Assembly (NCBI GenBank): GCA_041689995.1
Contig: JBDNFD010000077.1
Coordinates: forward strand, 1-64,000
Length of the DNA: 64,000 nucleotides
Source: DASSWG01 sp041689995
GTDB lineage: Bacteria > Bacteroidota > Bacteroidia > Flavobacteriales > Flavobacteriaceae
Reading direction: 5' to 3'
Both the position numbers and the translations under genes were made by a program. How positions within the stretch are numbered: the first letter of the stretch is position 1; each line of letters opens with the position of its first letter. The notes beneath the pieces were generated by a model that saw only the letters and a program-made list of their open reading frames with translations, was not told the origin of the DNA and did no database searches. Shown one piece after another: positions 8,067 through 15,880 of this stretch.

Positions 8067-9886
8067 ATTTGTTGATGTATTTTCTGGAGAAACACGTTGA
8101 TATTATAAGGTTTTGGAATGATATCGTTAAACTCATTTTTCAGCAATTTATCTGTTTCTCCATCTAAAGCCATCGCTGTTAAGGCAATAATTGGAATTTG
8201 AGAATCCATTTCCCTGATCTGTCTTGTAGCTTCGAGCCCTCCAATTCCTGGCATATTTATGTCCATTAGAATTAAATCAAAACGGGTAGTCCCGGTTTTT
8301 TCTACCGCTATTTCCCCGCTATCGGCCATCTCGCATTCCACTCCATGTTTGCACAGAATTTCATGAGTGACCAGCTGGTTGATTTTATTATCTTCCACAA
8401 TCAGGATTTTTTTGCCGGAAAGGTCTTTTTGTAAGTTTTTCAAATTTTGGCTCTGCAATTCTTCTTCCTCAGCCTCGGAGGGACCGCTGCTGTCATAAAT
8501 GGGGAAGTTCAATGAAAAATAGAATTTCGATCCCACATCGGGGGTACTTTCCACTTTGATTTCGCCGTCCATTATTTCCAAAACACCTTTCACAATTGAA
8601 AGTCCTAAACCGGATCCACCATATTTGTTATTGATTTTCTCGGAACCTTGCTCGAAGTTTTCAAAGATTTTACCTTGGATTTCTTTTGCAATTCCCACGC
8701 CGTTATCTTCCACTTCAAAATAGACAGAAACCATATTATTGCCGATATCCTGATTTTTCACCCGAATCCATATATCGCCATTTTCCGTAAAACGAATAGC
8801 ATTGCTGGTCAGATTAATAATTACTTGTGAGAGTTTTACATAATCGCCTATAATTTTTTCTGGAATGTTTTCATCCACCTTTAGATGAAGTTTATTGTTT
8901 TTTTCCTGGGCGGATTTGGTGAGCGAGGTTACGATATTCTCCAAACGAGATTTTAAAGAAAAAGGCGTGGCTTGAATAATGACTTTTCCAGACTCTAACT
9001 TATTGAAATCCAGTATGTTATTAATCAAATCTATGAGATGTTCCCCGGAAAATTTCAAAGAATTTAAATGATCTTTTTGTTCTTTTTTGTGATTTCCGGT
9101 TAATAAAAGATGCGTCAATCCAGTTATGGCATAAATTGGGGTTCTCAGTTCATGGGTGATTGTGGACAAAAATTGTGTTTTGGCAAGGTTTGTCGCCTCT
9201 GTTTTTTCTTTTTCGCCGGTAAGTTGTTTGTTTTTTGCACGGAGCAAATTGGTGGTTTGCTTGCGAATTCGACTGTTTTTGAATACTGCGAGGGCCAAAA
9301 GTGAGAAAATCAAAATCATGGTAACCCCTAAAATAATGGCAAGTTGGTTGAATTCCAAAGAACGCTGCTGTTTGGAATTTTTTTCCGATAAGAAAGCCAT
9401 TTTTTCAAATGTGTCTTTTTGTTCTTGACGATATTCAAGGTCGATCCTATAAATTAGATGTTGGGCTTCGGAAAGGTGCATTTCAGCTTCAAGAAAATCA
9501 CCGTTTTTATAGTTTGCCCTGGCCTGTAGAATATGGCTCATTTCCAAAAGATGAAGATCTTGAATTTCTGCATGCATCTTAAAAATACTATCCAAAAATT
9601 TTTCCCCTTCCGGAATTTTTCCGTGTTCCAAATCGAATTTTGCCAAAGAATAGCGTGCAAAAGCCGTTAAGTTTTTATCATTGGTTACTTTGGTGTTGTG
9701 CAGGATGGACAGTAAGGTGGCCCTAGTTTCTTCCACGCCATTTTCATTGATATCTTGAAGTGCCTTCTCCGTGTTTTGATGAACGGCGACATAAGCATTT
9801 TGGGGCATGAATTTCGTTTCGGTTTGTGAAAAAACAAGCCTGCCACATAAAAGGATGGACAAAAGGAAAAAATGCTTGCTTTTCAT
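8045..9886 (-). CDS. Hybrid sensor histidine kinase/response regulator
   Basis: A 613-residue membrane kinase. It has a signal peptide (about 1-20), a periplasmic helical TPR-like region (about 30-180), a single membrane segment near 188-208 (ILGVTMILIFSLLALAVF) and a coiled linker. A HisKA domain follows with the phospho-accepting His in ITHELRTPIYAI, then HATPase_c boxes NLTSNAIRF, VEDNGVGI and GGSGLGLSIVKG. The receiver domain has LILMDINMPG (phospho-Asp), the conserved Thr/Ala in IIALTAMAL and Lys in IIPKPYN. With no output domain, signal is expected to pass to a separate regulator. It follows gap by 28 bp and probably belongs to the lipA-gap transcript. The signal sensed is unknown. Confidence 0.92.
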   Translation of the reverse strand: MKSKHFFLLSILLCGRLVFSQTETKFMPQNAYVAVHQNTEKALQDINENGVEETRATLLSILHNTKVTNDKNLTAFARYSLAKFDLEHGKIPEGEKFLDSIFKMHAEIQDLHLLEMSHILQARANYKNGDFLEAEMHLSEAQHLIYRIDLEYRQEQKDTFEKMAFLSEKNSKQQRSLEFNQLAIILGVTMILIFSLLALAVFKNSRIRKQTTNLLRAKNKQLTGEKEKTEATNLAKTQFLSTITHELRTPIYAITGLTHLLLTGNHKKEQKDHLNSLKFSGEHLIDLINNILDFNKLESGKVIIQATPFSLKSRLENIVTSLTKSAQEKNNKLHLKVDENIPEKIIGDYVKLSQVIINLTSNAIRFTENGDIWIRVKNQDIGNNMVSVYFEVEDNGVGIAKEIQGKIFENFEQGSEKINNKYGGSGLGLSIVKGVLEIMDGEIKVESTPDVGSKFYFSLNFPIYDSSGPSEAEEEELQSQNLKNLQKDLSGKKILIVEDNKINQLVTHEILCKHGVECEMADSGEIAVEKTGTTRFDLILMDINMPGIGGLEATRQIREMDSQIPIIALTAMALDGETDKLLKNEFNDIIPKPYNINVFLQKIHQQIQASMTV

Positions 9887-9914
9887 TGATGAAGCGATTT
9901 CTTATAACAGTGTT

Positions 9915-10928
9915 TTACAAGGGCTTAAAGATATATAAAATCAAATCAATAATCCTATTCGAATATCCTCGTTCATTATCATACCAACCAATAAGTTTCA
10001 CAAGATTGCCACCAATAACAGAAGTCATCAATGAATCGAACACGCATGAATCTGTGTTTCCCACAATATCTATGGAAACAATTGGGTCTTCAGTGTAGCT
10101 CAAAATTCGCTTCAAATTTGTTTCCGAGGCGGTTTTAAAAAGTGAATTGATTTCTTCGATGCTGGTTTTTTCCTTCACGATCAAAGTCATATCCGTCAAA
10201 GAACCATTGGGAACGGGAACGCGTATTCCGCAGCCACCAATATCGTTTGCCAAGTTCGGGAAAATTTTGGTCAATGCTTTTGCAGCACCAGTGGTGGTGG
10301 GAATGATGGAAAGGTTCGCCGCCCGAGCCCGTCGCAAATCACGATGTGGTTTGTCTTGAAGACTTTGGTCTGAAGTGTAAGAATGCACTGTGGTAATATA
10401 AGCCTGTTTCACTTCCAAGGCATCATTCACCACCTTTAACATTGGCGCGGCATTATTGGTCGTGCAGGAAGCGTTTGAAATAATAGTTTCGCTGCCGTCC
10501 AATATAGATTCGTTCACGCCGATAACAACGGTTTTAATGGAATCGTCGGAAGGAGGAACGGACAGTATTACCTTTTTTGCTCCACCTTTTAAATGATTTT
10601 CGAGAAGTTTTTTGGTTTTGAATTTTCCAGTGCATTCAATAACCACATCAACGTGGAATTTTTCCCAAGAAATTTCGGTGATTTCTGACTGGTTTGTAAC
10701 CTGAATAGAATGGCTATCGATTAATAGTTCATTTTCGGATGTGGAAATATTTTTTTGTAAAATTCCGTGTATGCTGTCATATTTGAGTAAATGCGCTAAA
10801 GTGTGAGCATCGGCCAAATCATTTATTACAACCACTTCCAATTGCGGATGATCCAATAAGAGACGAAATAAACCGCGCCCAATTCGACCAAAACCATTGA
10901 TAGCGACCCGAATTTTTTTTGTGCTCAT
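9915..10928 (-). CDS. Glyceraldehyde-3-phosphate dehydrogenase
   Basis: Catalyses oxidative phosphorylation of glyceraldehyde-3-phosphate in glycolysis or the reverse step in gluconeogenesis. It has 337 residues. NAD-binding GFGRIGRGLFR lies at 12-22, ASCTTN at 153-158 with nucleophile Cys155, and the general base His182 in TTVHSYTSDQ. After the initial ND the coenzyme loop reads NDLADAHTLAHLLKYDSIHG, the usual NAD-type layout. It starts 15 bp after lipA on the same strand. Whether it works in the glycolytic or gluconeogenic direction cannot be told from sequence. Confidence 0.95.
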   Translation of the reverse strand: MSTKKIRVAINGFGRIGRGLFRLLLDHPQLEVVVINDLADAHTLAHLLKYDSIHGILQKNISTSENELLIDSHSIQVTNQSEITEISWEKFHVDVVIECTGKFKTKKLLENHLKGGAKKVILSVPPSDDSIKTVVIGVNESILDGSETIISNASCTTNNAAPMLKVVNDALEVKQAYITTVHSYTSDQSLQDKPHRDLRRARAANLSIIPTTTGAAKALTKIFPNLANDIGGCGIRVPVPNGSLTDMTLIVKEKTSIEEINSLFKTASETNLKRILSYTEDPIVSIDIVGNTDSCVFDSLMTSVIGGNLVKLIGWYDNERGYSNRIIDLILYIFKPL

Positions 10929-10943
10929 ATTTTGAAATGTTTT

Positions 10944-11810
10944 TTAAATTAAATGTTTTTGGGCTTTGTATGAAGACCGGACCAAGGCGCCACTTTCTAC
11001 GTGACGAAAACCCAATTCATTCCCAATATTTTCGTATTTCTTGAACTGATCGGGGGTGATGAATTGTTTTACCGGTAAATGTTTTTTCGAAGGTTGTAAA
11101 TATTGCCCGATGGTTACAATATCCACTTTTGCGCTTCGCAAATCTATCATTGTTTGAACAACTTCATCTTCTTTTTCGCCCAAACCGAGCATAATTCCCG
11201 ATTTGGTTCGCCGGATTCCTTGGTTTTTCAGATATTCCAAAACACCGAGGCTGCGTTCATATTTTGCTTGGATCCGTACTTCGCGGGTAAGACGTTTGAC
11301 GGTTTCCATATTATGCGAAACAACTTCCGGTTTCACGGCCACAATACGATCGATATTTCTTTCGACTCCTTGAAAATCGGGAATTAATGTTTCTAAAGTT
11401 ATATTCGGGTTCATTCTGCGGATAGCCTTTACGGTTTCTGCCCAGATTATGGAGCCCATATCTTTCAAGTCGTCGCGGTCCACACTGGTTATTACGGCAT
11501 GTTTGATATCCATTAACTTTATGGATCGCGCCACTTTTTCAGGCTCGTCCCATTCAATGCTTTCTGGCCGTCCGGTTTTTACGCCGCAAAATCCGCAGGA
11601 GCGCGTACAAATATTCCCTAAAATCATGAAAGTCGCGGTTCCTTCGCCCCAACATTCACCCATATTCGGACAACTTCCGGAAGTGCAGATTGTGTTTAAT
11701 TTGTATTTATCCACCAAACTTCGCAGTTCTGTATATTTTTTACCGGTGGGCAATTTTACACGAAGCCATTTTGGTTTTGGAGTGTGTTTGGGAAGGGTTT
11801 CAGTGACCAT
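10944..11810 (-). CDS. Lipoyl synthase
   Basis: A radical SAM enzyme inserting two sulfurs into octanoyl groups on lipoyl domains. It has 288 residues. The auxiliary cluster motif CX4CX5C is at C42, C47, C53. The radical SAM motif CX3CX2C is at C68, C72, C75. The family's C-terminal RSSY, whose Ser ligates the auxiliary cluster, is present (VRSSYKAQKHL). It is preceded by a promoter match and an ECF sigma gene (85 bp away), and followed closely by gap. Confidence 0.97.
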   Translation of the reverse strand: MVTETLPKHTPKPKWLRVKLPTGKKYTELRSLVDKYKLNTICTSGSCPNMGECWGEGTATFMILGNICTRSCGFCGVKTGRPESIEWDEPEKVARSIKLMDIKHAVITSVDRDDLKDMGSIIWAETVKAIRRMNPNITLETLIPDFQGVERNIDRIVAVKPEVVSHNMETVKRLTREVRIQAKYERSLGVLEYLKNQGIRRTKSGIMLGLGEKEDEVVQTMIDLRSAKVDIVTIGQYLQPSKKHLPVKQFITPDQFKKYENIGNELGFRHVESGALVRSSYKAQKHLI

Positions 11811-11828
11811 ATTGTATTTTCAGAAGAA

Positions 11829-11836
11829 CAAAGATA
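11829..11836 (-). promoter_or_regulatory. Promoter -7 element (TATCTTTG) before lipA
   Basis: TATCTTTG on the minus strand matches TAnnTTTG exactly and lies 18 bp before the lipA ATG. Only TTA/TTC is present at the -33 distance. It probably drives lipA-gap-kinase independently of the upstream sigma gene. Confidence 0.55.
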
Positions 11837-11895
11837 CAAAATGAGAAAGCCGAATAAGCGAAAAATCGTCTGAAATACGGTCACTTTTTATTCTT

Positions 11896-12372
11896 TCAAA
11901 TGTCTTCTTTGATAATTTCAGCGAGCAGTTTTTTGGCGCGAAGTAGCTTTACTTTTATATTGTTCATCGGGCTGTCCAATTTTTCCGCAATTTCCTTGTA
12001 ACTCATTTCCTGAAAATAGCGGAGGTTGATCATCTCTTGATAATGTGGTTTTAGTTGCTTGATGTGAGAGAGCAATTTCGTCAAATTTTGTTCTGTGATC
12101 AGATTATCTTCAGCGGTGGGCGCATCGTCTATGATTTTTTTCACATCGTTTCGTCCCATTTTTGCAATTTCGATCCCTCGGTTTCGAATAAGGTCTAAAT
12201 GGATATTTTTAGAAATGGTGAGCAGCCACGTTCTGAATTTGTATTCTTCTTTATAAGTATTGATCTTGTCAAATGCGCGGGAGAAAGTCTGAATGGTAAT
12301 TTCTTCGGCGATATATTCATCTTTGGTGCGCCGCAGCTGAAAGGCATGCACATCGTTCCAGAATTGATCCAA
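11896..12372 (-). CDS. ECF-type RNA polymerase sigma factor (start codon unclear)
   Basis: A sigma-70 family factor with region 2 (QLRRTKDEYIAEEITIQTFSRAFDKI ... FRTWLLTISKN) and region 4 (HYQEMINLRYFQEMSYKEIAEKLDSPMNNIKVKLLRAKK). From the TTG at 12372 it would be 158 residues. That cuts off the first region 2 helix: codons upstream in the same frame read TTTLQKNIQQAKEGNQKAF, as expected for this family. The frame is open up to 12441, where an in-frame stop precedes it, and holds no ATG, GTG or other TTG. So the true start is an unusual codon or there is a sequence change. No anti-sigma gene is adjacent. Confidence 0.85.
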   Translation of the reverse strand: MDQFWNDVHAFQLRRTKDEYIAEEITIQTFSRAFDKINTYKEEYKFRTWLLTISKNIHLDLIRNRGIEIAKMGRNDVKKIIDDAPTAEDNLITEQNLTKLLSHIKQLKPHYQEMINLRYFQEMSYKEIAEKLDSPMNNIKVKLLRAKKLLAEIIKEDI

Positions 12373-12482
12373 TAAAAAGCTGAAAGCCTTTTGATTTCCT
12401 TCTTTGGCCTGTTGAATGTTTTTTTGAAGCGTTGTCGTGGGTTATGGGATATTATTGATTAAATGGAACGGAATGACAAAAA

Positions 12483-12677
12483 TTATTTTTGGGGTCCGTC
12501 ACAAACCTCGTCCGGCATTTTTCCGCACATACTGCAAGATTCGCCCGTTTTATTCAGATATGGACTTTGACTTGCACAAGTTCCTGCAAATTTTCCGTCT
12601 TTCTTGGCCCAAATTTTTATGGCGATTCCTGCGAAAGCAAGTGCCAATAATACGATGCTGATAATTACTAATTTCAT
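12483..12677 (-). CDS. Small membrane-anchored cysteine-containing protein
   Basis: A 64-residue protein from the ATG at 12677; the longer frame to 12761 adds an unlikely leader. Residues 1-22 form one hydrophobic segment (MKLVIISIVLLALAFAGIAI). Next is a short exposed part with cysteines in GTCASQSPYL, GESCSMCGKMPD and EVC. The CxxC pair suggests metal or redox binding. I recall similar short proteins across Flavobacteriaceae, without known function. It is divergent from the fasciclin gene. Confidence 0.75.
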   Translation of the reverse strand: MKLVIISIVLLALAFAGIAIKIWAKKDGKFAGTCASQSPYLNKTGESCSMCGKMPDEVCDGPQK

Positions 12678-12873
12678 TTTTTCTGTAATTTTTTTAATAA
12701 TTGCAAAAAAACATTCACCGAAGAAATCTAGGCATTTTTCCGTGATGATTTTGCCATACAAAAATACGAAAATAATATCGTTTGAAGTAATCCTTTCGAT
12801 CGGTATTAGTCTTTCTTCACACTATTTAACGAAACTTTAGCGGGAACAAAACGTTAAAGTCCTGTTCGTTATA

Positions 12874-12881
12874 TACATTTG
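12874..12881 (+). promoter_or_regulatory. Promoter -7 element (TACATTTG) before the fasciclin gene
   Basis: TACATTTG matches TAnnTTTG and lies 33 bp before the ATG at 12915. No exact TTG is found at -33. It is expected to drive the fasciclin and NlpE/META lipoprotein genes. Confidence 0.5.
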
Positions 12882-12914
12882 TGCTAAATAATCATAACTA
12901 AAAAAAGATAAATT

Positions 12915-13556
12915 ATGAAAAGTCTTAAAAATTTGATGCTACTTGCATTTATGGGAATTGTATTCTTTTCTTGTAAAGACAATAATAAGAAGGATCACAA
13001 TGATGATGCGGTGAATATGGATCCAACCGAAATGAATAAAATGGATAGTGTTGATGAAAATCGTACTAATGACAAGCGGAATGATGCCAATAATATGGAA
13101 AATGGACCAACAGTAGCAGATGTAGTAGAAAGCTCTGACGAACACAGCACCTTGCTGAAAGCTATGAAAGAGGCTGGTATCATCGTAAAGTTGGATGGTC
13201 CGGATGAATATACCGTTTTTGCACCCACAAATTCTGCTTTTAGTGAACTTCCAAAAGGAACAATTAATGATTGGATGAAACCCGAAAATTCTGAGAAGTT
13301 GGAAGGGGTGCTCAGCTATCACATTATTCCAGGAAGAGTGGATTCTGCGAAATTGAAAGATCTAATCAAAGAAAGCAAGGATCACAAATATGTTTTGGTG
13401 ACGGGGAATGACGGAAAATTAACCGCCACAATGAACGATGCTGGGAATGTCATTTTAACCGATGGTATGGGAAAACAAGCCACCGTGGTTTCCTTGGATA
13501 TGAATGCCTCAAATGGAGTCGTTCATTCAATCAATAGGGTTTTGATGCGTAAATAA
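12915..13556 (+). CDS. Fasciclin-domain lipoprotein
   Basis: A 213-residue surface or periplasmic lipoprotein. The signal peptide ends in a lipobox at Cys20 (GIVFFSC). Residues 21-65 form a low-complexity linker rich in Asp, Asn, Met and Lys. A single fasciclin (FAS1) domain covers about 66-213, with TVADVVESSDEHSTLLKAM, YTVFAPTNSAFSELP and the closing GVVHSINRVLM. Such domains mediate adhesion or protein-protein contacts. The linker closely resembles that of the Cu/Zn SOD lipoprotein at 23527-24138. It is followed after 40 bp by the NlpE/META gene. Confidence 0.92.
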   Translation: MKSLKNLMLLAFMGIVFFSCKDNNKKDHNDDAVNMDPTEMNKMDSVDENRTNDKRNDANNMENGPTVADVVESSDEHSTLLKAMKEAGIIVKLDGPDEYTVFAPTNSAFSELPKGTINDWMKPENSEKLEGVLSYHIIPGRVDSAKLKDLIKESKDHKYVLVTGNDGKLTATMNDAGNVILTDGMGKQATVVSLDMNASNGVVHSINRVLMRK

Positions 13557-13596
13557 TTGGCGCACTGTCAAAAAATTATTGAAAAAAATATATCAA

Positions 13597-14685
13597 ATGA
13601 AAATCAACCTCCTATTAGTAGCTGGTTTATGTATTTCGCTTTTTGCTTGCAATAATTCCGAAAAAGCACCAGAGGAAATCGTGGATACCTATTATGGAAT
13701 GTTGCCGTGCGCCGATTGTCCTGGGATTTATTACGAATTGGAGTTCAATCCGGATTTTACTTATTCCGAAAAGCGATTTTATTTAGAATCGGATGTGGAC
13801 ACAATGATCGAGCATGGAACATATAGAATAAAAGATGATTCATTGATTATTTTTAAAACCCCTGCCGGCGAAAATGGGCTTTACAGGTTGAAAATATCAA
13901 ATGGCAATTTGAAAATCTTGAATGGGGAAGGAAAGGAAAATACTTCCCCACTTAAAGATTATTTCATTTTAAAAACGACAAAACCAGTTGCCATAAATCA
14001 ACCGGAAAATCCGATGGCCCACCAAAAATTTAATGCAACCGGGACTGAACCTTTTTGGACTTTGGAAATCGATCCAGTAAAAAACACGATCAATTTTAAA
14101 GAACCTGAAGGTACGGATATAACTGTTCCGCTTTCAAAACCTCAAGGTACTGAGGGAAAACTGGTTTACCGACCCGAAGCGACCCCGAATAGATTAGTGA
14201 TTATTCTTAATGAAGAACCCTGTCAGAACGGAATGTCTGGGGAAATGTTCACACACAAAGTTTCCGTTACTTTTAAAACTCCAGAAATGAACCAAACGAA
14301 GACCTACACTGGCTGTGGTGAATATTCGGTTGTTCGGAAAGAAGCAAATAATATAACAGGAAAATGGATTTTGGAAGAATTAAACGGGAAGAATATTGCC
14401 GACAATGAGGAATTTAAACCAGCCACCTTAGAAATTGATTTGGATGAAAATCGCGCGAAAGGAAATGCGGGCTGTAATCAGTTTTCGGGAAATGCGAAGT
14501 TAATGGAAGCGAACCAAATAGGATTTTCTCAAGTTATTTCAACAAAAATGGCTTGCCCGAGTTTGAAAATGGAAACGGAATTTTTAAAAGCACTTTCTGA
14601 CCAGAGTTTAACATATTCAGTAACTGACGAAAAATTGACCTTGGCAAACTCCGATAATTCACTGATTTTTAAAAAGGTGGACTAA
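13597..14685 (+). CDS. Lipoprotein with NlpE-like, COG3650-like and META domains
   Basis: A 362-residue lipoprotein with lipobox Cys18 (ISLFAC). The ATG at 13597 is preferred over a TTG six codons earlier. Residues about 28-130 form an NlpE-like copper-homeostasis domain with CxxC at C38/C41 (GMLPCADCPG). About 140-240 resemble the COG3650 envelope domain (FNATGTEPFWTLEI ... YTGCGEYSV). About 248-362 form a META/HslJ domain (GKWILEELNGK, AGCNQFSG, TKMACPS). Such multi-domain proteins act in envelope or metal stress. It probably shares a transcript with the fasciclin gene. Confidence 0.88.
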   Translation: MKINLLLVAGLCISLFACNNSEKAPEEIVDTYYGMLPCADCPGIYYELEFNPDFTYSEKRFYLESDVDTMIEHGTYRIKDDSLIIFKTPAGENGLYRLKISNGNLKILNGEGKENTSPLKDYFILKTTKPVAINQPENPMAHQKFNATGTEPFWTLEIDPVKNTINFKEPEGTDITVPLSKPQGTEGKLVYRPEATPNRLVIILNEEPCQNGMSGEMFTHKVSVTFKTPEMNQTKTYTGCGEYSVVRKEANNITGKWILEELNGKNIADNEEFKPATLEIDLDENRAKGNAGCNQFSGNAKLMEANQIGFSQVISTKMACPSLKMETEFLKALSDQSLTYSVTDEKLTLANSDNSLIFKKVD

Positions 14686-14686
14686 T

Positions 14687-14718
14687 TTGAAATAGGAAGG
14701 GAAATTTTTATACCTTTG
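14687..14718 (+). promoter_or_regulatory. Full Bacteroidota promoter for the 30-residue Cys-rich gene
   Basis: TTG at 14687-14689, 21 bp spacer, then TACCTTTG at 14711-14718. Both elements match TTG-N17-23-TAnnTTTG exactly. It starts 1 bp after the stop of the upstream lipoprotein gene and lies 24 bp before the ATG at 14743. Confidence 0.75.
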
Positions 14719-14742
14719 AGTGTAATTTAAAAAGTAATAATT

Positions 14743-14835
14743 ATGGAATGTACTTGTAAATGCGCGTCGTGCAATGCTGGAAATTGCAAAAATTGTAGCT
14801 GCACAGATTGTAATTGTTCAGGATGTGAATGTTGA
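14743..14835 (+). CDS. 30-residue cysteine-rich metallothionein-like protein
   Basis: Not recognised as a named family. The 30 codons encode 11 cysteines (positions 3, 5, 7, 10, 15, 18, 20, 23, 25, 28, 30), mostly as CxC and CxxC, with no aromatic residue and no signal peptide. That composition is typical of cytosolic metal-chelating peptides such as metallothioneins. The gene has its own exact promoter and a strong hairpin terminator, which argues that it is real despite its size. Upstream envelope lipoproteins with CxxC and an NlpE-like domain suggest a metal-stress setting. The metal and function are inference. Confidence 0.75.
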   Translation: MECTCKCASCNAGNCKNCSCTDCNCSGCEC

Positions 14836-14858
14836 AATATTCACAATTTAATTAATAT

Positions 14859-14883
14859 ATGCCCGCGTTTAAAAAGCGGGCAT
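14859..14883 (+). terminator. Intrinsic terminator after the Cys-rich gene
   Basis: ATGCCCGC (14859-14866) pairs perfectly with GCGGGCAT (14876-14883) around a 9-base loop, followed by TTTTTGTTTG. It ends the short Cys-rich transcript and separates it from the convergent nitronate monooxygenase-like gene. Confidence 0.9.
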
Positions 14884-14907
14884 TTTTGTTTGCAAACAGC
14901 ATTTCAT

Positions 14908-15852
14908 TTAAAGATCCCTGACGGCATTTTTCGCTTCCAAAAATTCCTGCCAAACTTCTTGCACGATTTCCGCGGCGGGTTTTATTTCTCGAATGAGTCC
15001 ACTGATTTGTCCGATTTCCAATTCACCTTCTTCTAAATTCCCTTCGAACATTCCTTTTTTTGCGCGGGCCCGGCCGAGCAGTTTTTCGAGTTCTTCCTTG
15101 GAGGGTCCTTTTTTGTAGAGTTCGGTAATTTGATAGAAAAATTCATTTTTTATCATTCGTACTGGGGCCAATTCTTTTAAGGTCAATTGTGTGTTACCTT
15201 CTTCAGAAGAGATCACCAAATTTTTGAAATTTATGTGCGAGGAAGCTTCGGGGGTTGCGACGAAACGGCTTCCCATTTGCACGGCATCAGCACCTAAAAC
15301 CATGGCGGCCAGCATTCCACGACCGGTTGCAATTCCACCAGCGGCTATTAATGGAACTTTTAATTTTTCCTTCACCATTGGGATTAAGGTAAAAGTGGTG
15401 GTTTCTTCCCGACCGTTATGTCCGCCGGCTTCAAATCCTTCGGCAACTACGGCATCCACTCCGGCAGCTTCGGCTTTTAGTGCGAATTTTACACTGCTCA
15501 CTACATGAACTACTGTAATTCCATTTGCTTTTAATCGCGAAGTATAGGTTTTTGGATTTCCTGCGGAAGTAAAAACAATTTTTACTCCCTCGTCGACAAT
15601 ATTTTTTATATGCTCCTGAATATTAGGATATAACATCGGCAAATTTACCCCAAACGGTTTTGTGGTAGCTTTTTTACACTTCTGAATATGTTCGCGTAAA
15701 ATCTCCGGATACATGGAACCAGAACCAATAATTCCCAGTCCGCCCGCATTGCTCACCGCGCTGGCCAATTTCCAACCACTGTTCCAAATCATTCCAGCCT
15801 GAATGATGGGATATTCAATTTTGAAAAGTCGGGTAATGCGGTTGGTTGTCAT
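14908..15852 (-). CDS. Nitronate monooxygenase / FabK-like flavoprotein
   Basis: A 314-residue FMN-dependent TIM-barrel protein of the 2-nitropropane dioxygenase-like group. Seen: PIIQAGMIWNSG, SNAGGLGIIGSG, EGFEAGGHNGREE (the His and FMN-phosphate region), PLIAAGGIATGRG and ADAVQMGSRFVATPE. The same fold serves nitronate monooxygenases and FabK-type enoyl-ACP reductases, and sequence alone does not separate them. It lies 28 bp after the subtilase gene on the same strand, so it may be co-transcribed without a functional link. Confidence 0.85.
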   Translation of the reverse strand: MTTNRITRLFKIEYPIIQAGMIWNSGWKLASAVSNAGGLGIIGSGSMYPEILREHIQKCKKATTKPFGVNLPMLYPNIQEHIKNIVDEGVKIVFTSAGNPKTYTSRLKANGITVVHVVSSVKFALKAEAAGVDAVVAEGFEAGGHNGREETTTFTLIPMVKEKLKVPLIAAGGIATGRGMLAAMVLGADAVQMGSRFVATPEASSHINFKNLVISSEEGNTQLTLKELAPVRMIKNEFFYQITELYKKGPSKEELEKLLGRARAKKGMFEGNLEEGELEIGQISGLIREIKPAAEIVQEVWQEFLEAKNAVRDL

Positions 15853-15880
15853 GGAAAAGTAATTTTTATTGATCAGTTTA

